Below, piece after piece: positions 54,468 to 64,000 of a stretch of DNA of 64,000 nt (the first letter of the stretch is position 1; the number at the start of each line of letters is the position of its first letter). Source of the stretch: Bipolaris cookei. Lineage: Eukaryota > Ascomycota > Dothideomycetes > Pleosporales > Pleosporaceae. The stretch covers positions 711,213-775,212 of the forward strand of contig NRSV01000004.1 in the NCBI GenBank assembly GCA_002286855.1, in the 5' to 3' direction. Made by a program: the position numbers and the translations under genes. Below the pieces are notes generated by a model. The model saw nothing but the letters and a program-made list of their open reading frames with translations. It ran no database searches and was not told where the DNA came from.

Positions 54468-55312
54468 GAACTAACTTGTCTATAATGGAGAGTTTGAAGG
54501 CATTACAGCAGCGTTTGAATACGCTGCTAAAACAGCCCAAAAAACCAGAATATCCACGTTTACGCTGATAACCAAGCTGCGATCTATAGACTCCAGAGCC
54601 TATCAGATAAGCCTGGCCAGCAGTGGGTAGTTCGGTGCCAAAAAGCAGCCAAAGCCATCCTAAACAGAAAAGCAAAGATCTTCTTGAAATGGGCTCCAGG
54701 CCATACAGATATCGAAGGAAACGAAAAAGCAGACTCCTTAGCAAAGGAGGCCATAAACCAAACACCAAGAAATCACAAACAAGCCTAGCCTTCCTGGGCA
54801 CCAAAATCAAACTCCTCCAACGAGCTAGCCAAGCAGAAGAGTGGAGAAAGTACAGGGAAACAACAAGAGAGAAGAAGACCAGCTATGGAGCTACCTTCAA
54901 TCTAAAGCTTAAAAATCAACTAGTAATCCCAAGAGGCACGAAGAGAAAGATTTCAACCCCTTTCTACTCTCTTAAGATAGGATACGGATACTTCAACTCC
55001 TACCTAAAGACAGAGTTGTCAACAATCAAGCTCGGCTTGATGAGCTTGATTGTTAACAGCTCTGCCTGAAGAGAACTAACAGAAGAGAATGCGGTCTTTG
55101 TAAATGCGGGAGACCGCAAACAGCGCAGCATCTACTTCTATACTGCGGCTTCTACAGCGTAGAAAGAAACAAGCTTAAAAAGACTCTAGACCAGAAAGTA
55201 CTTAAGCTTCCATTACTACTCCACACTACGAGCGGTATAGAAGCTACGTTAGCTTTTATTACTAGCACGACGATAGGAACAAGAAAGTGGCATCTCAGCC
55301 AAGAAGGCTAGA
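54468..55312 (+). mobile_element. Tad1-type LINE fragment: RNase H and C-terminal zinc knuckle
   Basis: Pieces in shifting plus frames give VYNGEFEGITAAFEYAAKTAQK, IHVYADNQAAIYRLQSLSDKPGQQW, then FLKWAPGHTDIEGNEKADSLAKEA, the RNase H signature of Tad/I-like LINEs. After two frameshifts it ends RRECGLCKCGRPQTAQHLLLYC, the CCHC-like cluster usually found at the end of ORF2, and TSTTIGTRKWHLSQEG-stop at 55312. The AAG/AAC-rich 3' flank to about 55400 may be the LINE 3' UTR. Frameshifts make it dead. The open minus-strand frame (54409-54810) is just its antisense. Confidence 0.8.
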
Positions 55313-56856
55313 TAAAAGAAAAACAAGAAGAAACAACAATAAAAGGAAGAAAATCGGAAGAAATAAAATTGCTTTTACTAGTACCATTTCCTTTCCCCTA
55401 AGAGAGCCCGCTGGAAGGCAGCCCAGCTGCCCTACATCTCTCCCTGTTACCAAACTGCTCTTTAGCACTAGGCATTTAGAAAGCTAGTGATAGCTTATCT
55501 AGATAAAGGCCGAAGCACCATAGTCACGCAATATAAGACAAAGTACCTGTCAGATTGTTATGTGTTATCAAGGACGGTGAATTGATTGTGAAAAATGAAT
55601 TGTATTGGTTTGTGTTGTTGTGATTGTTCTCTGCCATTACTTTATGTGCAGTGTCTTGCTATTGCCTCGGTAGGTGCTTGTTTCATGTAAGTGTTACACG
55701 GGGTCTGGATCTATACTTCTCTTGCCGGGTCCCACACCAAGGCCGGTGAGCTTTACGCTAGTGTTCCGTGAGGTTGTCTGGCGATTCTTAGTGGAAAAGA
55801 GTTATGGATGTAACCGGGGGTTTTGACAAACACTAATCTATATTGCTATAGACTAACGAGTAACAATCTTGTTAAGTAAAGTAACTAGTAAGAAAGTACA
55901 ATTTGAGTTGACCACAACGAGAGTAAATAATGAGATCTATCCATCCTTATATCCTCATTGCTTTCGTCCTGTCATCTCGGACATCTCGACAAGACGAGAT
56001 GGGCCAGATGGCGTTGCCATCTCTTCATGCACTGCCATCTCAGATGGCCGGCCTTGGCGAGATGGCACATCACGTGACCTCGAGCCCCGCGGTGATCCGT
56101 TACCTTCTGACGCGGAGCTTTGTGGCACCATAACCACTCGTGCTCTCTCGTTCCTCTTGTCCCGCGTCAAGGAGAGCCCCTTTCTTGTTATCTCTGTAAC
56201 AGTAAGTATCAACGTACGTCGGCTGTAATTCATGCCGATACATCCTGGCATAATATCGACTGGGTTCCGCAGCTTAGGTTGCTGTTATCTGACAGTACCA
56301 AATTGTAAATAAGCAGATAGAATGTCAGCCTGATACCTCAGTTCACACGATTCACGGTGAACTGCATTCTCACGTGACTCCTGGTCACTTGCTTACTCAT
56401 CTTCGTTGTGTATATAATCGCTCAGCATAGCTATCTCAATACAACAACTTTCTTCCTCCTTTTATTGTCTTCTCTTCCACATCTGACACTGGAGAAGGCT
56501 GCTCGGCTTGTCGGATAGTCCACACGATAAAGCGTATCAGGAATTTCGAATTTGGAACAAACGTATGGATCCATAGCAACATTTTCTATTAAAAGCGCTT
56601 GAGATGGAGAGTGCTGAATTTTTGATAATACTGTATTTCTTTGCTCGGAAGGTTATCTAAGGGCCCTTATCATCTGACAAAGGCCTGCATACGGGTTGGA
56701 TTCGTGTCATTGAGTCATTGGACTATAGCGAAATATTACTGTTACACGACATAACTGACACTCGTCATGAAAGTTGGCAGGTCACGAGGGAGGTATTAAC
56801 CGCTCTTCTCTCTGTCCGACAAGCTGCAAATCACAAACTCTGTCTCTGATCCCTGG
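55313..56856. other. 1.5-kb spacer with LINE 3' flank and GAGATGG motif cluster
   Basis: The first 100 bp are A-rich, consistent with LINE 3' UTR. A cluster of CATCTC/GAGATG motifs is listed separately. The last 300 bp are the BTB promoter side. No other gene is recognised. Confidence 0.4.
55971..56068. repeat. Cluster of direct and inverted CATCTC/GAGATG motifs
   Basis: Within about 95 bp there are at least eight copies of CATCTC or its complement or one-base variants. They include a perfect 7-bp stem (CATCTCG, 6-bp loop, CGAGATG at 55982-56001) and an 8-bp GCCATCTC / GAGATGGC pair. This could fold into hairpins or be a cluster of binding sites. Confidence 0.6.
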
Positions 56857-57762
56857 ATGGCCATGGCTCTCGAAAACTACGTTCGCGACCTCTCGTACTT
56901 GACATCTGGTAATCTATCAGATCTCACCCTGAACTTTGGTGAGAAGAGTTGGCAGATCCATAAAGCCATCGCATGCTGTCATTCCAAATGGTTTCGCAAG
57001 GCTGTTACTATCGGCTTCGAGGAAAGTAGTTGTAATTTGAGACAAATTCAAGCCCTAACTAGATTATAGGAGACGGATAGCGGAGTGGTCACTTTACAAG
57101 ATGATGTTGAATTCACTGATGCCGTTGACTGCATGGTGTCGTACTTTTATGAAGCAGGCTACAACGCCTCCAAATACAGCGCGTCCGAATCCCTCCTTCA
57201 TGCACAAGTTGCTATAATCGCTGACAAGTACGACTGTGTATCCCTTTACAATCTTGCGAGAACATCATTCGCGAATACCGTAAAGGCCGTTGAGAGCGAC
57301 GACTGGGCCGGCATTGCTGCCTTTATCTACGACAACACGTCAACGGAAGTACCAGCTCATATAGAGTTGCGGGGTTTGGTAGTCGCTGCCATTGCGGGCC
57401 GCCACTCCGCGTTAAAGTCGACCCTTCGAATTGAGAGCATAGTAGAACTTCTCCGTTCAAGCGCGGATTTGGCGACCGACCTTCTGCTAGGTGGGCTGGA
57501 GCCGAAGGCGAAAGACAGCTCTCAGCACATTTTCATGTGTGACCATTGCCATTATGTTCACGCTGGACCTCGCAATTGCTCGAACGTAGTGTCTAGGGAC
57601 AGTATTTGGGGTTGTCCACAGTGTGGTAGTTCATCCGGAATAACGTCGAAAAGATACACGCACAGGATTGGTATTTTTTCGGCTTTCTCTTGTCCTTTTT
57701 GCGATGGAATTCACACTGCAGCTCATATGGAGCCTGATTCTGCGCCTGCGGCCCTAGCCTGA
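56857..57762 (+). CDS. BTB/POZ domain protein with C-terminal zinc-ribbon-like cysteines
   Basis: The BTB domain starts at about residue 17: LTSGNLSDLTLNFGEKSWQIHKAIACCHSKWFRKAV, the fungal BTB pattern (SDLTL, HK.I.C..S..F). It continues VTLQDDVEFTDAVDCMVSYFYEAGY and AQVAIIADKYDCVSLYNLARTSF. The C-terminus has three CxxC units (CDHC, CPQC, CPFC) that could form a zinc ribbon. Both parts are in the same frame with a TAG at 57067-57069 between them, so an intron must remove it. The best fit is a GTAATT donor at 57032 and the AG at 57084-57085 (54 bp, CTAAC branch), giving EESS-LVTLQDD; other junctions lose frame. If this intron is not used the gene is broken. Related BTB proteins are numerous and mostly uncharacterised; Cul3 adaptor function is a general possibility. 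Confidence 0.65.
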
Positions 57763-57893
57763 ACGGCGAATGTACACTACTGGTGTAGGCAAGAAGGCTA
57801 TATGTTCCTCTCAATGCTATCTGCCTCGGCGTAACAACGTGGGAGAACCCAATCTGCTTGTGAAATTTTTGAAAGTGACGTTGGCTCGAAAAG

Positions 57894-59230
57894 TTATTTT
57901 CCTTTCGTAACTAGTTTGTTTATCTCCTGTTGGAGTATCTTAACGTTTTTCTTAATAGACGTTGAGGAGGTTGTGATTGAAATATCGTCGATGTAGGAGA
58001 GCTGAAAGCCATCTATTTCGTGGAACAGATCTCTGATGTAGATAAGGAAGAAGATTGGAGAGACTGGGCTGCCTTGTGGGATGCCCGCGTTAATCTCGCT
58101 AAACTCTTCTGTTTGGCCGTCAAAGGCGAGCCTTAGAGATCTATTCGAAAGAAAGGTTTTAGCCAAAGTGATTAGGCTGATTGGTAGGCCTAGTCTTTTT
58201 AGCGTATTTAGGAACTGGTTGTGTGAAACGTGGTCGAACGCTCCTTTTACATCTAGAAAGACTGTTGATGTAGTATAGCCTTTTTGCTTTTGGTGCTGGA
58301 TTTGATCTACAAGAAGTAGAGCTGCGTCTATAGCTGATTTCTTTAGTCTCCCTCCTATCTGCGAGTCATGTAGGAGGTTTGTGGTCTAGGCTAGAAAGCC
58401 GAGTCTCTTAGCTATTATCCGTTCTGTTACTTTCCCTAGGCAGCTAAGTAGAGTAATTACTCTATAGGCCTTTGGGATGGAATAGTCGGGTTTAGACGGC
58501 TTCTTTAGAATTGCTCCTGTAGCTCTTCTCCAGCACGTTGGATGGTATCCGTAGTTGAATATCAGAGAGCAAGCTTTGAAAAGCGTGTTTGGCTGAGCTT
58601 GGTAGGCAGCTGTGATAATTTCTTGTGATAAAGCGTCTGGGCCAGGCGTGCTACTTTTAACCTTATTACAAGACGCGTATTCTAGTTCAGTTGCTGATAG
58701 CGCTGGCCAACTTCCACTCTTTCTCTTGGTAGCTATTGAAGCTTGGTGATACTGTACTTGGGGGCGGAGGAAATAGTGCTTTTTGAAGGGCTTTGCATTT
58801 TCCTTTAAATGAAGTTTCCAGCGTTTCTCCTTGTATAGGGGGGATTCTTTCTACTCTCTTTTCCCTAGTAAAGTCCATAGCTTTGAAGATAGATTGTGGG
58901 TCTTCTTTCTCAAGAAAGTTATTCCAGTGCTCTCTTTTAGCTTTCTTGATTGCTGCTTGGTACGTTCTTCGCGCTAGAAGGAAGTCTCTTTTAAAGAGGT
59001 AGGCTTCCTCTATAGAGGTAGCTTGAAGTTGTTGCGCGAATGTTCTTTGGCAATAGGATACGTTTTTTCTTAGCTTAGTTAACTCCTGGCTCCACCAAGG
59101 CTTTGCTTTTGGCCCTTGTCTTAGTTGTGGAATGGCTTTATCTGCAGCTTGTTGGATTAATAGTGTAATAGCTTCTCCAATTGCTCCTAGCTGCAGCGCA
59201 GCAAGAAGGTAGAATTGCGTGGACTAAGGA
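57894..59230 (-). mobile_element. Tad1-type LINE fragment: reverse transcriptase
   Basis: The minus strand reads through RT blocks: KAKPWWSQELTKLRK, RRTYQAAIKKAKREHWNNFL, KSSTPGPDALSQEII, YRVITLLSCLGKVTERII, TTSTVFLDVKGAFDHVSHNQ (the first catalytic Asp), GIPQGSPVSPIFFLIYI and LSYIDDISI (a YIDD in place of YADD). A TAG (TGG to TAG) interrupts LGFLA*TTNLL. The fragment ends abruptly at KLVTKGK and lacks RNase H, which is found 2.6 kb away in the opposite orientation. Only 20 bp separate it from the phosphotransferase gene. Confidence 0.88.
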
Positions 59231-59249
59231 GATTTGGATTAGGTAAACC

Positions 59250-60199
59250 TCATAGCCCACTATATCGAACGAGCTCACGCTCAAGTTCTAGTAATAAGGC
59301 ATAAGTGTCATCTGGTATCTTTGGGATTATCTGATCGATCATGGAAGACCACAAAGAACTACGAGCGCGCGACTTTGCTTCGAAGTATTCACGTTCGGGT
59401 ATACTGAACCCTGAAACTTCCATGTCCAGGATAGCAACCACATTGAGTTGGTCATCAACGAGTATGTTATCTGGGGTGAGATCTCCATGGCAGAATACAG
59501 CGCATCCGTTCTCAAGGCTCTGGATTCTTTCTATTAGGTGCGCATCATTGGCATCGAATCGTCCATAAGGCCGAGAATTTCGAAGTGCATCGATAAGCCC
59601 GTTACAGTGTTCTGTACGCGACCTGAACGGGCCATACTCCCGGTCTGGCATATTTGCGGCAAGCAAATGTTGAAAAAAGACATCTCGACATGGTTTGAAG
59701 CTCATAGACCCCAAAAGTCACCCCGTAGGCCCATCCAGCTCTGGACGAATCCTGAAAGTTGTGCAGTCACTCTTTTCACCTGTGCCTCGTTCAAGGTATG
59801 CAGAACATCATGCAGCGGTGTTCCAATAGCCCTAGACATAAAGATGTTGCCAAAGCCATCCCTTTCGTACGCGCCGAAAACTTCTGGAACAGGCACATGG
59901 GTTGACGAAGCGACAAACCGCAAAGCATCTGCCTCTGTGACCTTTACATTAGGCCCTCGTTTGAGTATGCGGTCAGAGTCTTGCAGGTGCCAAATCAATT
60001 TGTCAATCTTGTGCACAGCGATATTCCTAGCTTTCGTCATATCAACGACAGTAATGAGGTCGGTGTCGAAAATAACCGGCATACCAGGCTTTCCAGGAAA
60101 GGGGGTGTCACTGACAGGTCTATTATTAGCACAAAGGAAAATATGGCAGAGACAAGGATAAGCTTACCATGGAGGAGGGGGTGGACAAATTGGGGCCAT
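59250..60199 (-). pseudogene. Aminoglycoside-phosphotransferase-fold kinase with frameshift
   Basis: Exon 1 (60168-60199) gives MAPICPPPPP and joins across a 57-bp intron (GTAAGC..CTGTCAG) to DTPFPGKPGMPVIF. The N-lobe has KVTEADALRFVASSTHVPVPEVFGAYE and NIFMSRAIGTPLHDV. After MGLRGDFWG the frame is lost in a GGGG run at about 59708-59715; adding one base would continue as SMSFKPCRDVFFQHL, the expected next text. The C-lobe has the catalytic loop VFCHGDLTPDNILVD and the metal-binding ILDMEVSGF (DFG-equivalent). The fold is the APH/choline-kinase-like family that is expanded in filamentous fungi with unknown small-molecule substrates. A one-base homopolymer difference could also be an assembly error, in which case the gene is intact with about 300 residues. 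Confidence 0.75.
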
Positions 60200-60806
60200 G
60201 ACAAAGCTTTTTTGCAAGAGGCAAATTTGTAATTTTATGATGTTGCGGCAATCGAGCGACGCGCTACTGAAAGAAGGATAAATACCTAGGGGCGGGCGCG
60301 ACCTGCCTAAGATGCAGAACAAAGACGACGCACAGGCCACCTTGTGCGGCAGTGTGACGCTTAGGAGAGTACACCTTATCCGATAGTGACTGCTCGAGCG
60401 CTGATAGCAATGGTTTATCCGCCTACGTTTCAGAGCCAGTAGGTGTGTGTCTGGGGAATGCGAAGACGCGAAATAGCCTTTACTAAGTCCTGGGTATTGG
60501 TCAGGTTTGCGCTGAATTCGTAATGCCTCCATCTCAGTCGCTGCGAGGCCCCGCTACAAGCCGAAGGATTACACAAGGCCAACGGCTGATGAAGACGCCA
60601 CGATGTCAGCAACTGGTCAGGCAATAATTCGTGCACGAGATCATTGTAGCTGCTGTGCAGAACCTTGGCGGGCGGATCTACTCCAGCCCCGCAGACTTTG
60701 GCCATGCATCCAGTTAACTATCTTCCTATGCTCATTCTCTAACCAATACAGTTTAGGCATAATAACTGCTATCCACACAGGCTATGCTAAAACTCGTACT
60801 CTTTCT
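60200..60806. other. Divergent spacer, phosphotransferase / C2H2 gene
   Basis: This is a 607-bp head-to-head spacer. Frames inside it (for example minus 60164-60532) have no motif. Probable promoter region for both flanking genes. Confidence 0.35.
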
Positions 60807-61661
60807 ATGCCTTACTATCATCGTTGTGACCGAACAATCGATACCAATCGAGCAAGAGACCAGCATTACGATGCCTCAGCTCGTCACCACATTTGCGATG
60901 TCTGTCAGTTCGACGGCTCCTCCTATCATAAGTTGGTACAACACCACTATAGCACGCTTCATAGGATTATGTGCGACGGTTATGACGATGATGGGTGGTG
61001 GATAACGGATAGCCAAGCGTACGAGAATTTTTTGAGGGATGATAATGTGTGTACGATATGCGAGCGTCACTTTGATAGCCTCGGCAATCTACGACATGTA
61101 AGTATTACCTTTCTTGGAAGTTATCTTCGTGCCCTGTTTTAGTCCTTATTCTAATAGCTAATAGCACAAGCTAGTACACTTAAAACCTTCTGTTGAATGC
61201 TATGGTTGCACTCGATCTTTCACTGCTTATCCTGGGATGATAATTCATCTAGAGTCTGGGACATATACGTCTGGCATAATATTCTTGACTTGAATACGTT
61301 AGCCACAGTATATTATCAGCGACAGAAGTTCATGGAGGAATACTGTGACGATACTCTTAGCTGTTATGATTTGGAGGAAGAGTACGATAGCGCGGTTTAT
61401 CCCTTTCGGTGTCTAGAATGCGACACTGCGTTTTCGGAGCTTCCGGGGCTCTACCAGCATATAGGTAGTGGGTCTTGCGAACATAGGCTAAACGGCGGGT
61501 CGATAGCCAAGCTTGTAAAGTGGTTAAAAACAGGCATGCCTAGTAAGCAGATTTGGAAGAGCTATAGCAAGGCCGTATTTCAATCAAAGAGTGGCTACAA
61601 AGCCAAACTAACGCTAATTGTACTGAACTGGCTACTTCCATTGAGACTATATACGCCATAA
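60807..61661 (+). pseudogene. C2H2 zinc-finger protein gene, frameshifted
   Basis: The start MPYYHRCDRTIDTN is followed by CDVCQFDGSSYHKLVQHHYSTLH (C-x2-C..H..H) and CTICERHFDSLGNLRHH, where a GTAAGT..CTAATAG intron (from about 61098) splits the finger. Exon 2 gives HKLVHLKPSVECYGCTRSFTAYPGMIIHLESG, again a finger. The frame is then lost near 61278-61290 (one base missing), after which LDLNTLATVYYQRQKFMEE and FRCLECDTAFSELPGLYQHIGSGSCEH continue to a stop at 61661. This belongs to a repeated fungal C2H2 family with MPYYC-type starts and no known function. The single frameshift makes it a likely pseudogene, unless a second small intron or an assembly error is involved. Confidence 0.68.
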
Positions 61662-62226
61662 AATAGAATGAAAGACTGAATTAACCTTGCCCCTCCTAGA
61701 AGAGCTTAGAAAGCGCTTCCGCTTGGCTCAACAGCTTGGCTCATTACATTGCCAAAGCCACAGTTGCCCCTAGTTACAATATAGAATTATCAATGTAATA
61801 ATACTAACTAGCTAGACGAATATGTAGGGTAAGTACTACTAAACCTCTATCCTTTGAACAATCACATATTCTTGCCGCATTGCCATACAGTAATCATCCC
61901 GAGAGTTCGGCGCAGAACATATAATTACACCTCTGACCAGCCTATCTCTAGCCAAACTGATGTACTAATTGATGCATAGCCCCTGACTACAGTTTTTCCT
62001 CGCAAACTTTCTTCCTCTACCATTGCACGATTCAAAGATTACTTTCGTCTGTTGATCTGCAAGCGAATAAGTGGCGCATTCTTCTTATCCAATCACTTAT
62101 TGGTAGAATAATTCGACGCCATATCCAACTGATATAGAAAAGGGGATGACATAATAGCTGCGTAAGAGTACACGCCTGGTAAAAATTAGATAAAGAGATA
62201 AAGGTTAGCGGAGACGTACCATAAAG
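61662..62226. other. Spacer
   Basis: This 565-bp AT-rich stretch shows no gene. Confidence 0.35.
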
Positions 62227-62616
62227 ATGCCTTTTCGTAGTTTAGAGGAAGTGCTTCCATCGGCAAGTGAGAAACCAGAGGTGAAGAACGCGCCACAGAA
62301 TTGGCTGGATGCCGCAGCAGCATTCATAAAGATGAAGGTATGCAACAATCGCATATACCCTTCGTGTCTGTGCTCAGATCTTGAGTTCTTGTCGATCTCT
62401 AATTGCTTGTGTGACAGTGCTGAAGAGAAAAGCGATGCAGTAGCGAAACGAGTTAGCAGTACCGACTCGTTAGCAGAAGATATTGTTTTGCCTCTAGTTT
62501 CAATTAGAAAATCTCTGATACCAATTCAGTTCACCTACGTAACAGCAGAAGCAATGTCTAGTATAGTCAAGACCGCTACCAGATGTACCGCCCATATGAT
62601 CCAGGGAGAAAGATGA
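62227..62616 (+). CDS. Hypothetical small protein, doubtful
   Basis: The ATG frame begins MPFRSLEEVLPSASEKPEVKNAPQNWLDAAAAFIKMK, which looks protein-like and ends at a GTATGC donor-like site (62338). The rest of the frame (129 codons) is less convincing and its end overlaps the opposite-strand membrane protein. Either a short first exon of an unresolved gene or a chance frame. No homology is recognised. Confidence 0.3.
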   Translation: MPFRSLEEVLPSASEKPEVKNAPQNWLDAAAAFIKMKVCNNRIYPSCLCSDLEFLSISNCLCDSAEEKSDAVAKRVSSTDSLAEDIVLPLVSIRKSLIPIQFTYVTAEAMSSIVKTATRCTAHMIQGER

Positions 62617-63071
62617 AGATCTAAAGCATTCGGGCAAGCTGAAGTTCCTATTAGTCGATATGAGCTATCGAGGTGGGCATAATACCTCACGTTGTTGCTA
62701 GTAAGAAGCTGGAGATTGCACATAATGACTGCATCAAGCCAGGCGTACTTCTCTGTTGAATGGGGCGCAGTCGCGATTGCGACGAGCCCAGTCATCCCTA
62801 GGCCTATTGAAACGGTATCGAAGATGGTTCTTGCAATCTTCTCCCAGCGATAGTTGTACTCAAAAACCCAGGATTCCTCTCTAAAAAGATTTCTGATATC
62901 GAGGTAAGTGAGTGTGCTACTTATTATGGATCCAACTGAAAAACAAATCGCAAGACTGATTAGTACAAAGGGTGTCATGGTGACAAGAATTGATGCAGGA
63001 CTAAATATGGGGGGCTCACACCTTTTGTACCTGCTCTGGGTCGTAAACCGATTCCGTATAGTGGAGCTCAA
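62535..63071 (-). CDS. Putative multi-pass membrane protein, 5' end unresolved
   Basis: The open minus frame of 178 codons contains three hydrophobic segments: PFVLISLAICFSVGSIISSTLTYL, IFDTVSIGLGMTGLVAIATA and WIIWAVHLVAVLTILDIASA, separated by charged loops (YNYRWEKIARTIFD). No ATG opens the frame at 63071 (it starts TTG), and the first in-frame ATG is inside segment 1, so either a 5' exon is missing upstream or the gene is truncated. I do not recognise the family. Composition and regular spacing of segments favour real coding sequence. Confidence 0.42.
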   Translation of the reverse strand: MSSTIRNRFTTQSRYKRCEPPIFSPASILVTMTPFVLISLAICFSVGSIISSTLTYLDIRNLFREESWVFEYNYRWEKIARTIFDTVSIGLGMTGLVAIATAPHSTEKYAWLDAVIMCNLQLLTSNNVRYYAHLDSSYRLIGTSACPNALDLHLSPWIIWAVHLVAVLTILDIASAVT

Positions 63072-64000
63072 GCAGAGTCATACGATGAGAGAGCAAGTCC
63101 AGACAGCTGCAGGCATAGTTATGGAGAATTCTATAATCTTGCAGTATGCGGCCTTGTTAGCCACGGAGATAGGGCCTGGAAGTAGTCATGGTGGCTGAAG
63201 GTGCCCATAAGTCAGGAGTATGATACCATATATGCAGCCGCACAACCTCCATCAAGACCTCTAGTAATATTAGGGAAACCAGCAACTTCCTAAGAGCTAG
63301 ACTAGAGAGCGTTTCTAAAAGCGCAGCATTTCTAGGAGCCGAGCGTTTCTAGAAGCTAAGCATTGCTAGCAATACTGTGTTTTTAGAAAGCTACTGCTGT
63401 AAACACCCTGCGATATACCTGTCAACAATTGAAAAGCTTCGGCCTTGGTCTTTTGCTTATCTTAAGATCTAAACGAGATGTCAATAAGCCGAATTAGCTT
63501 GCTTCTTTACTGTTTCAGCTCGTGAATTAATTAAACCCCTAATTTGTTCGGTGGAAGAACCAACTAAGCAGACTACTTATTCTTGTTGCTCTGATCTGAT
63601 AGGAGCATCTACGTATAGCGTCATTATCAACATCAATCAGATTTGCTGGGGAAATATCAACGTTGGCTTCAGGATGTCACTAAACTTGTTAAATATGCAC
63701 TCGCACTCGTAGCACAAAATAGGTATAGGAGGACATTAATAGTCATCTAGTATTTCATAGGATCAAAGATAGCGTAACCATCCTCATCGGACTTTCGTTC
63801 GCGCATCTTTGACCTCTTCTACTCATCTTTATTGCCATCATTAGCAAACTTTGGAGAGTCGAACAGGCAGCGTAGTAACAATAGAGACAGCAGTATTAAT
63901 TATTGCGCTTTGGCAAATGGCTTTTTCCAACTTCTGGAACATTTTTCTATCTAACTCTCCTTAACAGCTAAATTAAGTTGATCGATATCCATTCTGTGTG
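63072..64000. other. Right-edge spacer
   Basis: AT-rich with a short imperfect tandem repeat (listed separately) and many stop codons. No gene is seen up to the window edge, apart from a possible 5' exon of the membrane protein near 63190. Confidence 0.35.
63307..63372. repeat. Imperfect tandem repeat of about 17 bp
   Basis: Four degenerate units of the type GAGCGTTTCTAGAAGC / GCAGCATTTCTAGGAGC follow one another in AT-rich noncoding DNA. Confidence 0.6.

Noticed and set aside
54409..54810. Minus-strand frame of 133 codons rich in Leu/Phe, suggesting a membrane protein.
   Set aside because: It is the antisense of the LINE RNase H fragment.

Overview
The window is filamentous-ascomycete DNA. 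Most genes are split by short introns (about 47-105 bp, GT..AG, with CTAAC/CTGAC-like branch points), there are no operons, and the protein families are fungal: F-box-like proteins, a secreted CALB-type lipase, GH28, GH3, a P450, Nej1/XLF, and Fot5/pogo, Tad-LINE and MULE transposons. A Pleosporales-type Dothideomycete is my inference from gene style; no ribosomal or other marker locus is present to prove it.

Layout. 1-43.6 kb is a gene-rich, mostly intact block: a double cyclic-nucleotide-binding protein (cut by the window edge), a glycine-zipper protein, a tandem pair of RNase III-like genes (the first a pseudogene), the exosome subunit Rrp41 head-to-head with an ERCC6L2/Rad26-like SNF2 ATPase, a P450, a GH3 glycosidase, an Arg/Asp-rich protein, an exo-polygalacturonase, a forkhead factor, cactin head-to-head with the NHEJ factor Nej1/XLF, a large Ser-rich orphan, an F-box-like protein, a TPR-SET protein, a zinc deaminase, dihydroxyacetone synthase (with a GC-AG intron), a broken L-arabinitol-dehydrogenase-like gene and a secreted lipase.

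From about 43.6 kb to the right edge the character changes. Transposon remnants appear (a MULE derivative with an 8-bp target repeat, two Fot5/pogo derivatives, two oppositely oriented Tad-LINE pieces), spacers are long, and most genes carry damage: a malic enzyme with a lost splice acceptor, a phosphotransferase and a C2H2 gene with frameshifts, and a BTB gene with an uncertain junction. A hidden three-exon gene for an 84-residue cysteine-rich secreted protein lies between the MULE and the malic enzyme. This looks like a boundary between a core block and a decaying, transposon-rich accessory block.

Functional links are limited. Plant-polysaccharide and lipid degradation (GH28, GH3, lipase) and pentose/C1 sugar metabolism (dihydroxyacetone synthase plus the dead polyol dehydrogenase) suggest a plant-associated lifestyle. 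Two head-to-head pairs join RNA or splicing factors with DNA-repair genes (Rrp41/SNF2 ATPase and cactin/Nej1). I found no CRISPR array, rRNA, convincing tRNA or complete secondary-metabolite cluster. No wholly new multi-gene system is evident; the best novelty candidates are the small secreted protein, the RNase III pair, and the splice-site anomalies.
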